This document shows positions 46,567 to 56,088 of a stretch of 64,000 nt of DNA, piece after piece. Numbering within the stretch: position 1 is the stretch's first letter; each line of letters opens with the position of its first letter. The translations under genes and the position numbers were made by a program. The notes beneath the pieces were generated by a model. The model did not search any database. It was not told where the DNA came from and saw only the letters and a program-made list of their open reading frames with translations. Source of the stretch: Methylocapsa sp. D3K7 (GTDB taxonomy: Bacteria; Pseudomonadota; Alphaproteobacteria; Rhizobiales; Beijerinckiaceae); contig NZ_CP123229.1 in NCBI RefSeq assembly GCF_029855125.1, forward strand, positions 4,074,501-4,138,500, given 5' to 3'.

Positions 46567-47637
46567 ATGGAAACCCGTGCGAACTATGCATTGATAGGCA
46601 TTTTCACCCTGGCTGTCATCGCTGCGGCCTTTGGCTTTGTTTATTGGTTTTCCGGCGCCGAGAAACCTGGCGGTCAAAAAACTTACAAAATTGTTTTCAC
46701 GGGCTCGATTTCAGGACTGTCGAATGGCGGCTGGGTCCTCTTCAATGGGGTGCGGGTTGGCGAGGTCACGAAAATTGATCTATTGCCGCAAGATCCCTCA
46801 CGCGTTTTTGCGCTGATCGATGTCGATGCGAAGGTTCCGGTGCGTGCAGATACAAAGGCGAGGCTCGAATACACAGGGTTTACAGGGGTTGCCTCCGTCG
46901 CATTGACCGGCGGTGCCACAGATGCGCCGCCGCTTCCAACGAGTAAGCAAGAGCCCGGTGTCATCATCGCCGATCGCTCGGATTTCCAGGATCTCATTGC
47001 AACGGCGCGGCGCATCGCGACGCAGGCTTCCGATTTTCTCGACAAAACCAACCGCCTGATCGATGACAATTCGGCGTCGATCACGGCTTCGGTGAAGAAC
47101 GCTGAAAAATTTTCCGATGCGCTCGCCGCCAATTCCGATGGTCTTAAGGATTTCATGGGTGCGATTGCCGATGTCGGCAAATCCATCAAGCCGTTGACGG
47201 CGAAGCTCGACGTCCTGGCTGCGGACGCCGACAATGTCGTGAAGGCGATCAATCCCAATGATGTCAAAACGATCGTCAGCGATTTCGCCTCGTTGTCGGC
47301 AAAACTCGACAAGGCGGCGGACAAGGTCGACGGGGTTTTGACCAATTTGAATGGTTTTCTTGCGACAGGGGACTCGAAGGGTGCGTTTGGCGAAATTGCC
47401 GCGGCCGCAAAGTCGGTCAAGAAGGCCGCCGACGATCTTGACTCTCAGATGAAGGGAATTGCCGTTAACATCAACCGCTTTACCGGTTCTGGGCTCCGCC
47501 AGTACGAGGCGCTGGCGGTGGATGGCCGCAAAACACTTGAGCAAATCAATCAGGCGGTCCGTTCAATCGAGAGCAATCCGCAACAGTTTCTTTTCGGAAA
47601 ATCGCCGCAAATTCCCGAATATTCTGGTGCGCGTTAA
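46567..47637 (+). CDS. MlaD-type MCE family lipid-transfer protein
   Basis: Protein of 356 aa anchored by one N-terminal membrane helix (ALIGIFTLAVIAAAFGFVYWF). The MCE domain covers about residues 38-115 (YKIVFTGSISGLSNGGWVLFNGVRVGEV; TGFTGVASVALTGG). A long helical/coiled region follows (about 140-330) with repeated Lys/Asp/Ala segments, longer than E. coli MlaD and closer to plant TGD2 or PqiB-like forms. It extracts or carries lipid in the periplasm. 37 bp after mlaF. Confidence 0.92.
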   Translation: METRANYALIGIFTLAVIAAAFGFVYWFSGAEKPGGQKTYKIVFTGSISGLSNGGWVLFNGVRVGEVTKIDLLPQDPSRVFALIDVDAKVPVRADTKARLEYTGFTGVASVALTGGATDAPPLPTSKQEPGVIIADRSDFQDLIATARRIATQASDFLDKTNRLIDDNSASITASVKNAEKFSDALAANSDGLKDFMGAIADVGKSIKPLTAKLDVLAADADNVVKAINPNDVKTIVSDFASLSAKLDKAADKVDGVLTNLNGFLATGDSKGAFGEIAAAAKSVKKAADDLDSQMKGIAVNINRFTGSGLRQYEALAVDGRKTLEQINQAVRSIESNPQQFLFGKSPQIPEYSGAR

Positions 47638-47836
47638 CGGCTTTTCATGAATTTGCGCGGTCAATTGCGGGGCCGCCAAATGGTTGCGCTAAGCTTGACG
47701 GAAGCATTCCATGCTATCATTGAGCATCGGCGGAAGCCTAAGTCCGGATGTTTCGATAAGGTTTCCGGTGTAAAGGACTCCGGTCCTCCGCCGCCAGGTA
47801 ATCTCTTGTGCCGTTTGTTTGGAAGTGGATTTCTGC

Positions 47837-48442
47837 ATGGGGTATTCTAGCCTCACGGACGCTTGGAATTTGGATCGCGTGTGGCGCGTGTTTTTGCTTG
47901 CCGGCTTGTCGTTGTCCGTGCTTGCGTCCTGTTCCTCCGCGCCGAAAGCCACTTACGACCTCAGCCCGGCCAGCGGCGATTTTGCCGCGCGGGCGGGGCG
48001 CGGCCAACTCGCTGTGGCGCGTCCCGAAGCAATATTGCCAGCCGACTCGGATCGTATTGTCGTGCGGACCGATCCACAATCGGTCGCCTATCTCACGGGT
48101 GCCCAATGGGCCGACAAATTGCCATCGCTGGTGCAGAGCCGGCTAATTGAGACCTTTCAGAATGCACATCTGTTGCGGGCAGTTGGACGCCCCGGCATGC
48201 TCGCCGATGTCAGTCTCCAATCCAGCATCCGGCGGTTCGAACTTGATACGGGGCAGGGCGAGGCTGTGGTAGAAATTTCGGCGCAAATCGTCAACCAAAA
48301 TGGTCGCATTGTCGCCGGGCGCCTTTTTTCGGACACTGTGCCTGTGGCTTCGAGTGAACCGGCGGTGGTCGCTGCGGCTCTCGACACGGCGCTTGCGGCG
48401 GTGATGCGCGACATCGTCCTCTGGACCGCGCCGAAAATTTGA
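47837..48442 (+). CDS. ABC-type transport auxiliary lipoprotein (PqiC-like)
   Basis: Lipoprotein of 201 aa with lipobox LSVLASC; the Cys is followed by SSAPKATYDLSPA, the usual start of this family. Segments YLTGAQWADKLPSLVQSRLIETFQNA and LQSSIRRFEL are typical of PqiC/DUF330-type auxiliary proteins that accompany MCE transporters. The ATG at 47837 gives the better signal sequence than the in-frame start at 47819. About 200 bp separate it from the MCE gene, so it may have its own promoter. Confidence 0.88.
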   Translation: MGYSSLTDAWNLDRVWRVFLLAGLSLSVLASCSSAPKATYDLSPASGDFAARAGRGQLAVARPEAILPADSDRIVVRTDPQSVAYLTGAQWADKLPSLVQSRLIETFQNAHLLRAVGRPGMLADVSLQSSIRRFELDTGQGEAVVEISAQIVNQNGRIVAGRLFSDTVPVASSEPAVVAAALDTALAAVMRDIVLWTAPKI

Positions 48443-48521
48443 GCTGCTCCCCCTGGGGATAGGCCGGTAAGATTGCGGCTGACAGGAACACCCCGGTGCT
48501 GGCTTCGCCGCTCACCGCCCA

Positions 48522-49919
48522 ATGCCAAACCGACTTGCCCAATATTCCGCAAAAAGGAACTACCCATTGAGCAATGGCCCACTTCCCCACGCGGTCTTCA
48601 CCGAGGGTTCGACCATGCGTCATGTGATCGTCATGACGTCGGCGACGTCTCTTGGACTCATGTCGATTTTCCTCGTTGATCTTTTGTCTCTGCTCTATGT
48701 ATCTTGGCTGGGCGACTCGAAGCTCACCGCTGCCGTCGGCTTTGCTTCGCAGGTTCTGTTTTTCTCCGTCTCGATCAACATCGGCCTTTCAATCGCGATC
48801 GGCGCCCTTGTGTCGCGTGCGCTTGGCTCTGGCGATAGAGCGCGCGCACGACGGCTAGCGGCATCCGGACTGGTCCATGTTTTTTTGATCGCGGCTTTGG
48901 TCAGCTGCGCCGCTTGGACAATGCGACGGGAAATTCTCACTCTCTTTGGGGCGCATGGCGTAACTCTCGACGTCGCGTCCGCCTATCTCGCGATTACACT
49001 TCCGGCCACTGTGTTCCTCGGCCTCGGCATGGGGCTCGCAAGCATTTTGCGCGCTGCGGGTGATGCCAGGCGCTCGATGTATGTAACGCTCGCGGGTGCG
49101 CTCACCACGGCTGCTCTCGATCCCTTGTTTATTTTCGTTTTGGGACTTGGCGTCACCGGCGCCGCCATCGTCACGCTCATTTCAAGGTTCGTTTTTATTG
49201 CGATTGGACTGAATGGCGCCGTTCGCAAACATGATCTCGTCGCCAAGCCGAGCCTCGCAGCGGTGAGATTGGATTTTGCTCCAGTGATGGGTATTGCTAT
49301 TCCGGCAATCCTGACCAATCTGGCGGCACCAGCAGCCAATGCCTACACGATGCGCATTTTTTCGCATTTCGGCGAAGCGGTTGTCGCGGCTTTTGCCATC
49401 GTTGACCGGCTAAATCCAATGGCATTCGGCGTTCTTTTCGCCTTATCGGCGGCGGTTGGCCCGATCATGGGCCAAAATCTCGGCGCCATGCTGATCCCGA
49501 GAGTGCGGCAAGTGCTTACCGACTGCTTAACCTTTGCCACGCTTTACGTCATTGCGGTGGCGATCCTTCTGCGGCTGGCCGCGCCTATGATTGTTAAACT
49601 CTTTCACGCGCAGGGCGAGACCGCCGAGCTGTTACTGTTCGTTTGCGCCTATGGCGGCGCTCTCTGGTTTTTTCTGGGAGCTATTTTTGTCGCTAACGCG
49701 GCCTTCAACAATCTCGGATTTCCACTTCTTTCGACGCTGTTCAATTGGGGGCGCGCAACGCTTGGAACGGTGCCCTTCGTGACGATCGGCACCGCGCGGT
49801 TTGGAGCTGAAGGCGGCTATGTTGGGCTGATCCTCGGTTCGGCCCTGTTTGGCGCAGGTGCCGTGATCGCGGCGTATTACGTCACAGCGCGGCTCGCAAA
49901 TCGCCCGAAGGTCCTGTAG
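48522..49919 (+). CDS. MATE family efflux transporter
   Basis: Cation/drug antiporter of 465 aa with 12 membrane helices in two six-helix halves. EGSTMRHVIVMTSATSLGLMSIFLVDL and LGLGMGLASILRAAGDARRSM in the first half, and PMAFGVLFALSAAVGPIMGQNLGA in the second, are the MATE pattern. The substrate is unknown. A start at 48615 is possible, but conserved residues (FTEGST) lie upstream. It follows the lipoprotein gene by 79 bp. Confidence 0.9.
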   Translation: MPNRLAQYSAKRNYPLSNGPLPHAVFTEGSTMRHVIVMTSATSLGLMSIFLVDLLSLLYVSWLGDSKLTAAVGFASQVLFFSVSINIGLSIAIGALVSRALGSGDRARARRLAASGLVHVFLIAALVSCAAWTMRREILTLFGAHGVTLDVASAYLAITLPATVFLGLGMGLASILRAAGDARRSMYVTLAGALTTAALDPLFIFVLGLGVTGAAIVTLISRFVFIAIGLNGAVRKHDLVAKPSLAAVRLDFAPVMGIAIPAILTNLAAPAANAYTMRIFSHFGEAVVAAFAIVDRLNPMAFGVLFALSAAVGPIMGQNLGAMLIPRVRQVLTDCLTFATLYVIAVAILLRLAAPMIVKLFHAQGETAELLLFVCAYGGALWFFLGAIFVANAAFNNLGFPLLSTLFNWGRATLGTVPFVTIGTARFGAEGGYVGLILGSALFGAGAVIAAYYVTARLANRPKVL

Positions 49920-49986
49920 CATCGCGCTGCGACCACCGGACAACGTTCCGGAGGCCCGTATCGCGGGCGAGCTGTGGAGGACGGCC

Positions 49987-50895
49987 ATGTTCAATCTTTA
50001 TGAGATTTTGCGTAATGCCCAAGGCGGCCAAGCAATCGATAATTTGGCGGCACAGTTCAATATGACGTCCGAAGAGGTGGACGCAGCGGTCAAGGCCATT
50101 GTGCCGGAGCTGTCCGAAGGGTTCTTGAAGCAGGCCTCGCAGCCGCTCGGAATCGCTTCCTTGTTTGGGGCGCTGGGAGAAGGTCAGCATCTGGCGGCCT
50201 TTACCGATCCGGAGGCGGCGCAATCTACCGCCACCGCGCAAAAGGGCGGCGACATTCTCAGCCAACTGCTTGGCTCGCATAGCGCGCAAGAGGAAATCGT
50301 TGTTCGGGCTGCGAGCACGACAGGTATGAACGCCGATACGCTTTCACAAATGCTTCCGGTTATCGTTTCGATGATTGTTGGCGGCCTCAATAAATCTCTT
50401 GAGAATCAAGGATTTGGCGGGGTCATCGGGCAACTCGCCAATGCTGCCGGGCAGGGCAATCTCGGCGGTATTCTTGGCCAGATCCTTGGCGGCAAGGCGG
50501 TTCCGCCTCAGCCGCCATCGGCGCCCACCCCAGGACCCACCGGAGGCCCAGGCGGATTAGGCTCAATTCTAGGCCAGATCCTGGGCGGCGGCCGCAACCC
50601 GGCCGGCCCCGGCCAATCACCGGCAGGTCCGGCGGGTGGCCAAGGGGGCCTCGGCGGCCTTTTGGGGTCCATCCTGGGAAATCTTGCTGGCCGTCCGGGA
50701 TCAGGCCCGGCGGCAGGACCCGCCGCCCCGAGTGGTGGTCCACAAATACCGGGTTTTGATCCTGCTTCGATTCAGGCGGGTCTTGAGGCTCTGACCAAAA
50801 TGCTGCAACCGGGTACAACGCCACCGGCCGCCGGGCCGCCTCAAAGCGGGGTCGAGGCAGAAATCAGTGATATCATGAGCGGCAAGCGCCACTAA
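49987..50895 (+). CDS. DUF937 family protein with Gly/Pro-rich repeats
   Basis: Protein of 302 aa. The N-terminal 140 residues are the DUF937 domain (MFNLYEILRNAQGGQAIDNLAAQFNM, PELSEGFLKQ, LPVIVSMIVGGL). The rest is low complexity: three copies of a G-[LI]-G-x-[IL]-L-G-x-I-L-G motif (about residues 158-168, 190-200, 219-229) separated by Pro/Gly-rich linkers. No signal peptide or membrane helix. Function unknown. Confidence 0.85.
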   Translation: MFNLYEILRNAQGGQAIDNLAAQFNMTSEEVDAAVKAIVPELSEGFLKQASQPLGIASLFGALGEGQHLAAFTDPEAAQSTATAQKGGDILSQLLGSHSAQEEIVVRAASTTGMNADTLSQMLPVIVSMIVGGLNKSLENQGFGGVIGQLANAAGQGNLGGILGQILGGKAVPPQPPSAPTPGPTGGPGGLGSILGQILGGGRNPAGPGQSPAGPAGGQGGLGGLLGSILGNLAGRPGSGPAAGPAAPSGGPQIPGFDPASIQAGLEALTKMLQPGTTPPAAGPPQSGVEAEISDIMSGKRH

Positions 50896-51080
50896 GATTT
50901 TTTCACCCGTCCGCCGGATAGCGTTCCGGCACCTCTGTCCCGCCACGCGCATTGCGCTGCGGCGTCCGCCCGCTTATGTAGCTCGGCGCGGAGTTGAGTT
51001 CCGATGGGGCCACATTTTTGAATATGGGCGCCAGGCGGATTGTCCCATGACGACAGCTGTCAAGTGTAGCAAATGAAAGT

Positions 51081-52463
51081 ATGGCAATGGCTCGCGACGT
51101 TACGGACTCCACGCCCATCACGTCGCGCGATGGGCTTGTCGCTTGGCTCGAGGCAGGGGCAAAACCTCCGGCGCAATTCCGGATCGGAACGGAGCATGAA
51201 AAAATCCCATTTTACCGGGGCGGCCATTCGCCTGTGCCTTACGAAGGAGCCCGAGGTCAAGGTGGCATAAAGGCTCTTTTGGAAGGGATGCAGAAGAAAC
51301 TCCTCTGGTCGCCGGTCACCGACGGTGCCCATATCATCGGGCTCTACGACGCGGTGGGGGGCGCCGGAATTTCGCTCGAACCTGGCGGCCAATTCGAACT
51401 CTCCGGCGCGCCGCTCGAGACAATCCATCAAACCGCCGCCGAGCTCGACCGCCATTTTTTGACCTTGGATGCCGTAGCGGCGCCGCTCGGGATAGGCTTT
51501 TTATCCCTTGGCATGAGCCCCAAATGGCCGCGCGGTGAAATTCCAATCATGCCAAAACACCGCTACGCCATCATGGCGAAATATATGCCGGAGGTTGGCA
51601 CGCAAGGTCTCGACATGATGTTCCGCACGGCCACGGTGCAAGCCAATCTCGATTTCTCTAGCGAAGCGGATATGGTGAAAAAGCTTCGCGTGTCGCTGGC
51701 CTTGCAGCCGGTCGCGACGGCGCTCTTCGCCAATTCTCCCTTTACGGACGGCAAGCTCAACGGATTTCTTTCAGCGCGATCGGAGATTTGGCGCCATACC
51801 GACGCGGCCCGCACAGGGATGCTGCCCTTTGCGTTCGAGGATGGGATGTCGTTTGAGCGCTATGTCGATTATGCCCTTTCGGTGCCGATGTATTTTGTCA
51901 AGCGCGGCGACATCTACCACGACGTGTCGGGGGGCGATTTCCGCGATCTCTTGCAGGGCAAGCTAGCGGCGTTGCCTGGCGAACATGCGACGCTCGCCGA
52001 TTGGGCCAATCATCTTTCCACCATTTTTCCGGAAGTGCGGCTCAAGCGCTATCTCGAAATGCGTGGCGCGGACGCTGGACCAAGGCCGTTCCTTACGGCG
52101 CTCCCGGCTTTTTTCGCGGGTCTCCTTTATGATCCTTCCTCGCTTGATGCGGCTTGGGACATCGTGAAGAGCTGGAGCGATGCGACACGCGAAAAATTGC
52201 GGGTGGAGGTTCCGCGCCTCGGGCTTGCCGCGACTGTTGGCGGGCGCCCGCTTCGCGAGGCAGCGGCCGAAGTCCTGCGTATCGCACGGGCGGGACTTGC
52301 GAAGCGCAACCGGCGGGACGTGCGTGGCAAGGATGAAACTTTGTTTCTTGATCCTCTCGATGCGGTTCTCCTTGAAACGAGTGAAGCTGAAAGATTGATC
52401 CGGAAATTCAAAACGCAATGGGCAGGAAGTATAGAATACGCTTTCGAAGAATGTTCATACTGA
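51081..52463 (+). CDS. gshA: Glutamate--cysteine ligase
   Basis: First step of glutathione synthesis, ATP + Glu + Cys. Protein of 460 aa of the plant/alphaproteobacterial (GCS2) class: FRIGTEHEKIPF, ISLEPGGQFELSGAPLETIHQT, GMSPKWPRGEIPIMPKHRYAIM, MFRTATVQANLDF. The C-terminal pair of cysteines seen in plant redox-controlled enzymes is not obvious; the protein ends EECSY. Start codons at 51081 and 51087 are both possible. gshB is not in this window. Confidence 0.95.
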   Translation: MAMARDVTDSTPITSRDGLVAWLEAGAKPPAQFRIGTEHEKIPFYRGGHSPVPYEGARGQGGIKALLEGMQKKLLWSPVTDGAHIIGLYDAVGGAGISLEPGGQFELSGAPLETIHQTAAELDRHFLTLDAVAAPLGIGFLSLGMSPKWPRGEIPIMPKHRYAIMAKYMPEVGTQGLDMMFRTATVQANLDFSSEADMVKKLRVSLALQPVATALFANSPFTDGKLNGFLSARSEIWRHTDAARTGMLPFAFEDGMSFERYVDYALSVPMYFVKRGDIYHDVSGGDFRDLLQGKLAALPGEHATLADWANHLSTIFPEVRLKRYLEMRGADAGPRPFLTALPAFFAGLLYDPSSLDAAWDIVKSWSDATREKLRVEVPRLGLAATVGGRPLREAAAEVLRIARAGLAKRNRRDVRGKDETLFLDPLDAVLLETSEAERLIRKFKTQWAGSIEYAFEECSY

Positions 52464-52506
52464 AGTCTCGCAACCGTATCTCAAGCGGTCATAGCAGGAA
52501 GAAAAC

Positions 52507-53022
52507 ATGATGAGTTGGGTCGTTCGGAGCGTGGTGCCTGCCGTGATTCTTGGTATCCTTTGCGGGGCCGTTATGGCGGCCGATCTCTCTGCGGTTGGCC
52601 AGTGGCTCGATAAATATCCCGATGAAACATTAGCCGGCAGCAAGTCTCTCTGGGAACAGCCAGGCGTCGAGGCTGCAATGCGTGCTGCAATGGGCGAGCA
52701 TTATTTTTCACTCTCCAAAACAGAGCTGCATGGGCCGGAAGGTCCGGTCGCTGGCGACAAAAAGGGAGTTTTTGCCGCATGGTCGTGCAAGTCGCAAGAT
52801 TGCGGCGGCAATCAGATGACGGTGTTTTTTGATTCGAACAAAGGCAGCGCACAGGTTTGCTGGCGTAGCAGCGTTAGTGACGACGGAGAGGTGCACGATC
52901 TTTGGCTCGCCGATGGCAAGGAGCGCCCGCTGCACATGAACGCCTGCGGTTTTGCCGAGAAGGAGCCTTTCGCGGCTTTGAAGAAATTCGGCGGTGCACC
53001 GGCTGGCGGTAAGCCGCTTTAA
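52507..53022 (+). CDS. Ivy-type lysozyme inhibitor
   Basis: Secreted protein of 171 aa with a signal peptide cleaved near VMA-AD. The mature part resembles the inhibitor of vertebrate lysozyme family: AWSCKSQDCG places two Cys around the exposed loop that in E. coli Ivy is CKPHDC and plugs the lysozyme active site. QVCW and MNACGF supply two further Cys. It would protect peptidoglycan from host or environmental lysozyme. The loop sequence differs (SQ for PH), so inhibition is inferred. AGGAAG box before the start. Confidence 0.7.
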   Translation: MMSWVVRSVVPAVILGILCGAVMAADLSAVGQWLDKYPDETLAGSKSLWEQPGVEAAMRAAMGEHYFSLSKTELHGPEGPVAGDKKGVFAAWSCKSQDCGGNQMTVFFDSNKGSAQVCWRSSVSDDGEVHDLWLADGKERPLHMNACGFAEKEPFAALKKFGGAPAGGKPL

Positions 53023-53104
53023 GCGTTTGAGGTTCCTAGCAGCTGGTAAATTGACGTAGCTGCTGCATCAGCGGCCAACTTCGCACTTGCGTGAAAAGCT
53101 TGCC

Positions 53105-53449
53105 TCAGCGGCGGAAAGGATCGAAACCGAGGTCGCCCGCTGGCAACCGGAGATGGGCTCGCGAGGGCGCGCCTTCATTCACACGCACAGCAACGGGAGA
53201 AGCCGTGGGTCGGCCGTAGGAGGATGGATTTGGCAAGCGCGAGCCAAAATCGACGCGGACGTGGCCGCCGATCCGGTCGCAACCCGAACCCTCTTCCGCC
53301 GCGGCGCCCGGCTGTAGGCTGGCGCACCGCTCGCGCGCGATTGTCTCATTGGCTGAGTGCAGTTCCTCCGTTCGCGCGGAGCTGCCAAAGCCAAGCCAAA
53401 CAGCCGCCGCGCAGCAACCAACCGAAACGATCATTTCATGCAAATTCAT
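53105..53449 (-). CDS. Small secreted hypothetical protein
   Basis: Protein of 114 aa from the ATG at 53449 (longer frame to 53473). A hydrophobic segment (MIVSVGCCAAAVWLGFGS) is followed by an exported-looking region with SGCDRIGGHVRVDFGSRLPNP and a basic C-terminus. CDRIGGHVRVD recalls segments at the N-terminus of some Hyphomicrobiales exported proteins, but I cannot name a family. No convincing ribosome site; it may be a remnant or a real small gene. Confidence 0.45.
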   Translation of the reverse strand: MNLHEMIVSVGCCAAAVWLGFGSSARTEELHSANETIARERCASLQPGAAAEEGSGCDRIGGHVRVDFGSRLPNPSSYGRPTASPVAVRVNEGAPSRAHLRLPAGDLGFDPFRR

Positions 53450-53529
53450 TTGAAGCCCGAACGATTCTTGCAATATTAACGGTCAATTTTTTGACCCTAC
53501 ATTGAGGCGATATAATGATGCGTTAATGT

Positions 53530-54285
53530 TTATCCTTGCCAATCCCCCAGGGTAGCTTGGAGTAAGGCGAGTGCCGCGACGGCCGCTGTATCGGCGCGCA
53601 AAATGCGCGGACCGAGGGACAGGCGCAGAACCTGTGGCAAGCTCAGCAGCGCCTCGCGTTCCGCCGCATCGAAGCCGCCTTCCGGGCCGATCAAGACGGC
53701 AAGAGGAGCGTGGCCTTTGGCGCCAGCCCGTTGGCGCAGCGCCGTTACGGGATCGTCCGATGGGGCGTCCTCGTCACAGAATATGAGCAGGCGGTCTTTG
53801 TCCCAAGTGTCGAGCAGCGCATCGAGCTTGATTGCGGGCGCGATGTCCGGAATTGTCAAAATTCCGCATTGCTCAGCCGCCTCGATTGTATGGGCGCGCA
53901 TGCGCTCGCCATTGATCCGATGCGTTTGGGTCCTGCGGGTGAGCACAGGGCCCAGCAGGCCCGCCCCCATTTCGACGGCTTTTTCAACCATGTAATCTTG
54001 CCGGGCATGTTTGAGCGGCGCGAATAGATACCGCAGATCGGGACGCGGTTCCTGCGCCCGGGTCATCTCCTTAACGGTGAGGATCACAAGCTTGCGGCGA
54101 GACGCCGTAACAGCCGCCTTCCATTCGCCATCCCGGCCATTAAACACAAGAATCACGGCGCCTTCGTTCAAGCGCAACACATTGCGGACATAATTTGTCT
54201 GCACTTGGTCAAGCTCAACAAGCGCCGCCACCGCGAGGGGCGCGTTAACATAAAGACGCTCGGCAGAAAAATCATAGCGGGACAT
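53530..54285 (-). CDS. rsmE: 16S rRNA (uracil(1498)-N(3))-methyltransferase
   Basis: SPOUT-class methyltransferase of 251 aa modifying U1498 of 16S rRNA with S-adenosylmethionine. PUA-like N-terminus (YVNAPLAVAALVELDQVQTNYVRNVLRLNEGAVILVFNG), and the knot motifs LLIFCDED, LAVLIGPEGGFDAAE and LSLGPRILRADTAAVAALAL are all present. The ATG at 54285 is chosen; a frame running to 54399 adds basic non-conserved sequence. Upstream in this order ubiA often lies divergently, as here beyond one small gene. Confidence 0.95.
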   Translation of the reverse strand: MSRYDFSAERLYVNAPLAVAALVELDQVQTNYVRNVLRLNEGAVILVFNGRDGEWKAAVTASRRKLVILTVKEMTRAQEPRPDLRYLFAPLKHARQDYMVEKAVEMGAGLLGPVLTRRTQTHRINGERMRAHTIEAAEQCGILTIPDIAPAIKLDALLDTWDKDRLLIFCDEDAPSDDPVTALRQRAGAKGHAPLAVLIGPEGGFDAAEREALLSLPQVLRLSLGPRILRADTAAVAALALLQATLGDWQG

Positions 54286-54481
54286 GTAGACGCCCGAGGT
54301 TACGACGGATCCCGCTACAAGAGGTCGCGCTTGCGCGGGCGGGACACTTTTTGATATGACGCGGCATGGATTCACGAGTCGCGATTGCTGCCGGTGCAAC
54401 TTACAGTTCTTGGCAGTAACTTAGGAACAATAGAGTAAGGCTTGGTCAGCGCATCGAAAACGTCACTGAAAGGCTCATATC

Positions 54482-54928
54482 ATGATGCCACATAAGGGAA
54501 ATGGCGGCGTGCGTAAAGCCGTGCTTGTCATCACAGCGTTGGTTCCATTGGTGATCAGCGGCACGGCCAATGCCATCGATTGCAACGAGGATATCGGCGC
54601 ACTCACCAAAAAGCGCCAGGGGATTATCGATCAGCTCAATCAACTTGCCCAGGGTGGTAAGAAACAGCTGGACCCGGTAGCCTCGTGCCCTAAGCTGCGC
54701 GCCCTCGTCGCCGCCGAGCATGATCTTCTCGCCTATCTGACGAAGAACAAGGAATGGTGCGGGGTTCCCGACGAAGCTTTTCAGAATATTACAGCGAGCA
54801 CCGGCAAATCCAGCACTGTCGCCAACCAAGCCTGTAAGGTGGCCGCCGAAATGAAAAAAGCGCAAGAGCAGCAGGCCTCTGGCGCCCTCAACGCACCACA
54901 GCAGAAGCTTCCCGCTGGCCCGCTTTGA
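54482..54928 (+). CDS. Small periplasmic hypothetical protein
   Basis: Protein of 148 aa with a signal peptide (AVLVITALVPLVISGTANA-ID). The mature domain is helical with four Cys (DCNED, ASCPK, EWCGV, NQACK) that could form two disulfides, and a Lys/Gln-rich tail. AAAGG precedes the ATG at 54482. Unrecognised family; position between rsmE and ubiA may be conserved in relatives. Confidence 0.7.
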   Translation: MMPHKGNGGVRKAVLVITALVPLVISGTANAIDCNEDIGALTKKRQGIIDQLNQLAQGGKKQLDPVASCPKLRALVAAEHDLLAYLTKNKEWCGVPDEAFQNITASTGKSSTVANQACKVAAEMKKAQEQQASGALNAPQQKLPAGPL

Positions 54929-55036
54929 CACACCGCTCGCCCGGGGCAGAAGGCACCGCCTGGACAGTTCGCTCCGGCTGCTGTTGCCACCGGGTTTTTC
55001 TGTGACGGCGCGCCCGCTCCCGCCCCTCCCATTAAT

Positions 55037-55936
55037 GTGACCGCCACAAGGTTCATCTTCCGGTTCGCGCCGCAATCTTGGCATCCCTTGCTGGAGCTTG
55101 CGCGGCTTGATCGGCCGATCGGCTGGTGGCTGCTGTTGTTGCCATGCTGGTGGTCGAGCGCGCTCGCGAGCATTTACCAGCGCGGGCCGCTGCATGGCCG
55201 CGACCTTATTTTGTTTTTCATTGGAGCTGTTGCGATGCGCGGCGCTGGCTCGACCTACAACGATATCATCGACCGTGATATCGATACGAAGGTGGAGCGC
55301 ACCAAACAACGTCCACTCGCTTCGGGACGCGCCAGCGTCGGCTCCGCGAAACTCTTTCTTGCCGCCCAATGTCTCGTCGGGCTTGCGGTGCTTCTTTGTT
55401 TCAACATTTTCACCATTTTTCTCGGATGCGCATCGCTTGCGATCGTCGGCCTCTATCCTTTTATGAAGCGGATCAGCTCCTGGCCGCAGGCAGTTCTCGG
55501 CGCCGCCTTCGCCTGGGGGGGATTGGTCGGCTGGTCAGCGGCCCTGGGAGCTCTCGCACCCGCGCCTTTGCTGCTTTATCTCGGCGCGGTGTTTTGGACC
55601 ATCGGTTACGATACGATTTATGCGATCCAGGACATCGAGGATGATGCGATCGCCGGGATTGGATCGACGGCGCGGTTTTTCGGCGGCCGCGTCCGCTTGG
55701 GTGTTGGCTCTCTCTACATGCTCGCGGTTTTCTGCGTTGCGGGGGCTTTGCTTACCGCTAAGGCAGGGGTACTGGCGCAAAGCGGCCTTGTTCTTTTCGC
55801 CTTGCATCTTGGCTGGCAAGCAATGCGGATCGATCCTCGTGATGGTGCGCTGGCGTTACGTTTGTTCCGCTCAAATCGTGACGCGGGACTTCTCCTTTTC
55901 GCCGGTTTCGCGGCTGAAGTGCTTTTCACTCGGTAG
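55037..55936 (+). CDS. ubiA: 4-hydroxybenzoate polyprenyltransferase
   Basis: Membrane prenyltransferase of 299 aa in ubiquinone synthesis, joining the polyprenyl chain to 4-hydroxybenzoate. About nine helices. The two Asp-rich Mg-diphosphate motifs are NDIIDRDID (with the following KVERTKQRPLASG) and YAIQDIEDD. The GTG at 55037 is the only start before conserved sequence. Not in an obvious operon. Confidence 0.95.
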   Translation: MTATRFIFRFAPQSWHPLLELARLDRPIGWWLLLLPCWWSSALASIYQRGPLHGRDLILFFIGAVAMRGAGSTYNDIIDRDIDTKVERTKQRPLASGRASVGSAKLFLAAQCLVGLAVLLCFNIFTIFLGCASLAIVGLYPFMKRISSWPQAVLGAAFAWGGLVGWSAALGALAPAPLLLYLGAVFWTIGYDTIYAIQDIEDDAIAGIGSTARFFGGRVRLGVGSLYMLAVFCVAGALLTAKAGVLAQSGLVLFALHLGWQAMRIDPRDGALALRLFRSNRDAGLLLFAGFAAEVLFTR

Positions 55937-56088
55937 GAAAGGGAGCCGTCTGGCGAGAGGAGAGGCGCGTCAAACATTCGAGGTGCTCACGAATTTGCTT
56001 GCGAATGGCCTCGGTTCGAGCAGACTGGAGCCAGTCACAATTTTCGAGACAATTCGGATAGCTCCGCGGAATTACATGGGGAACGCAA

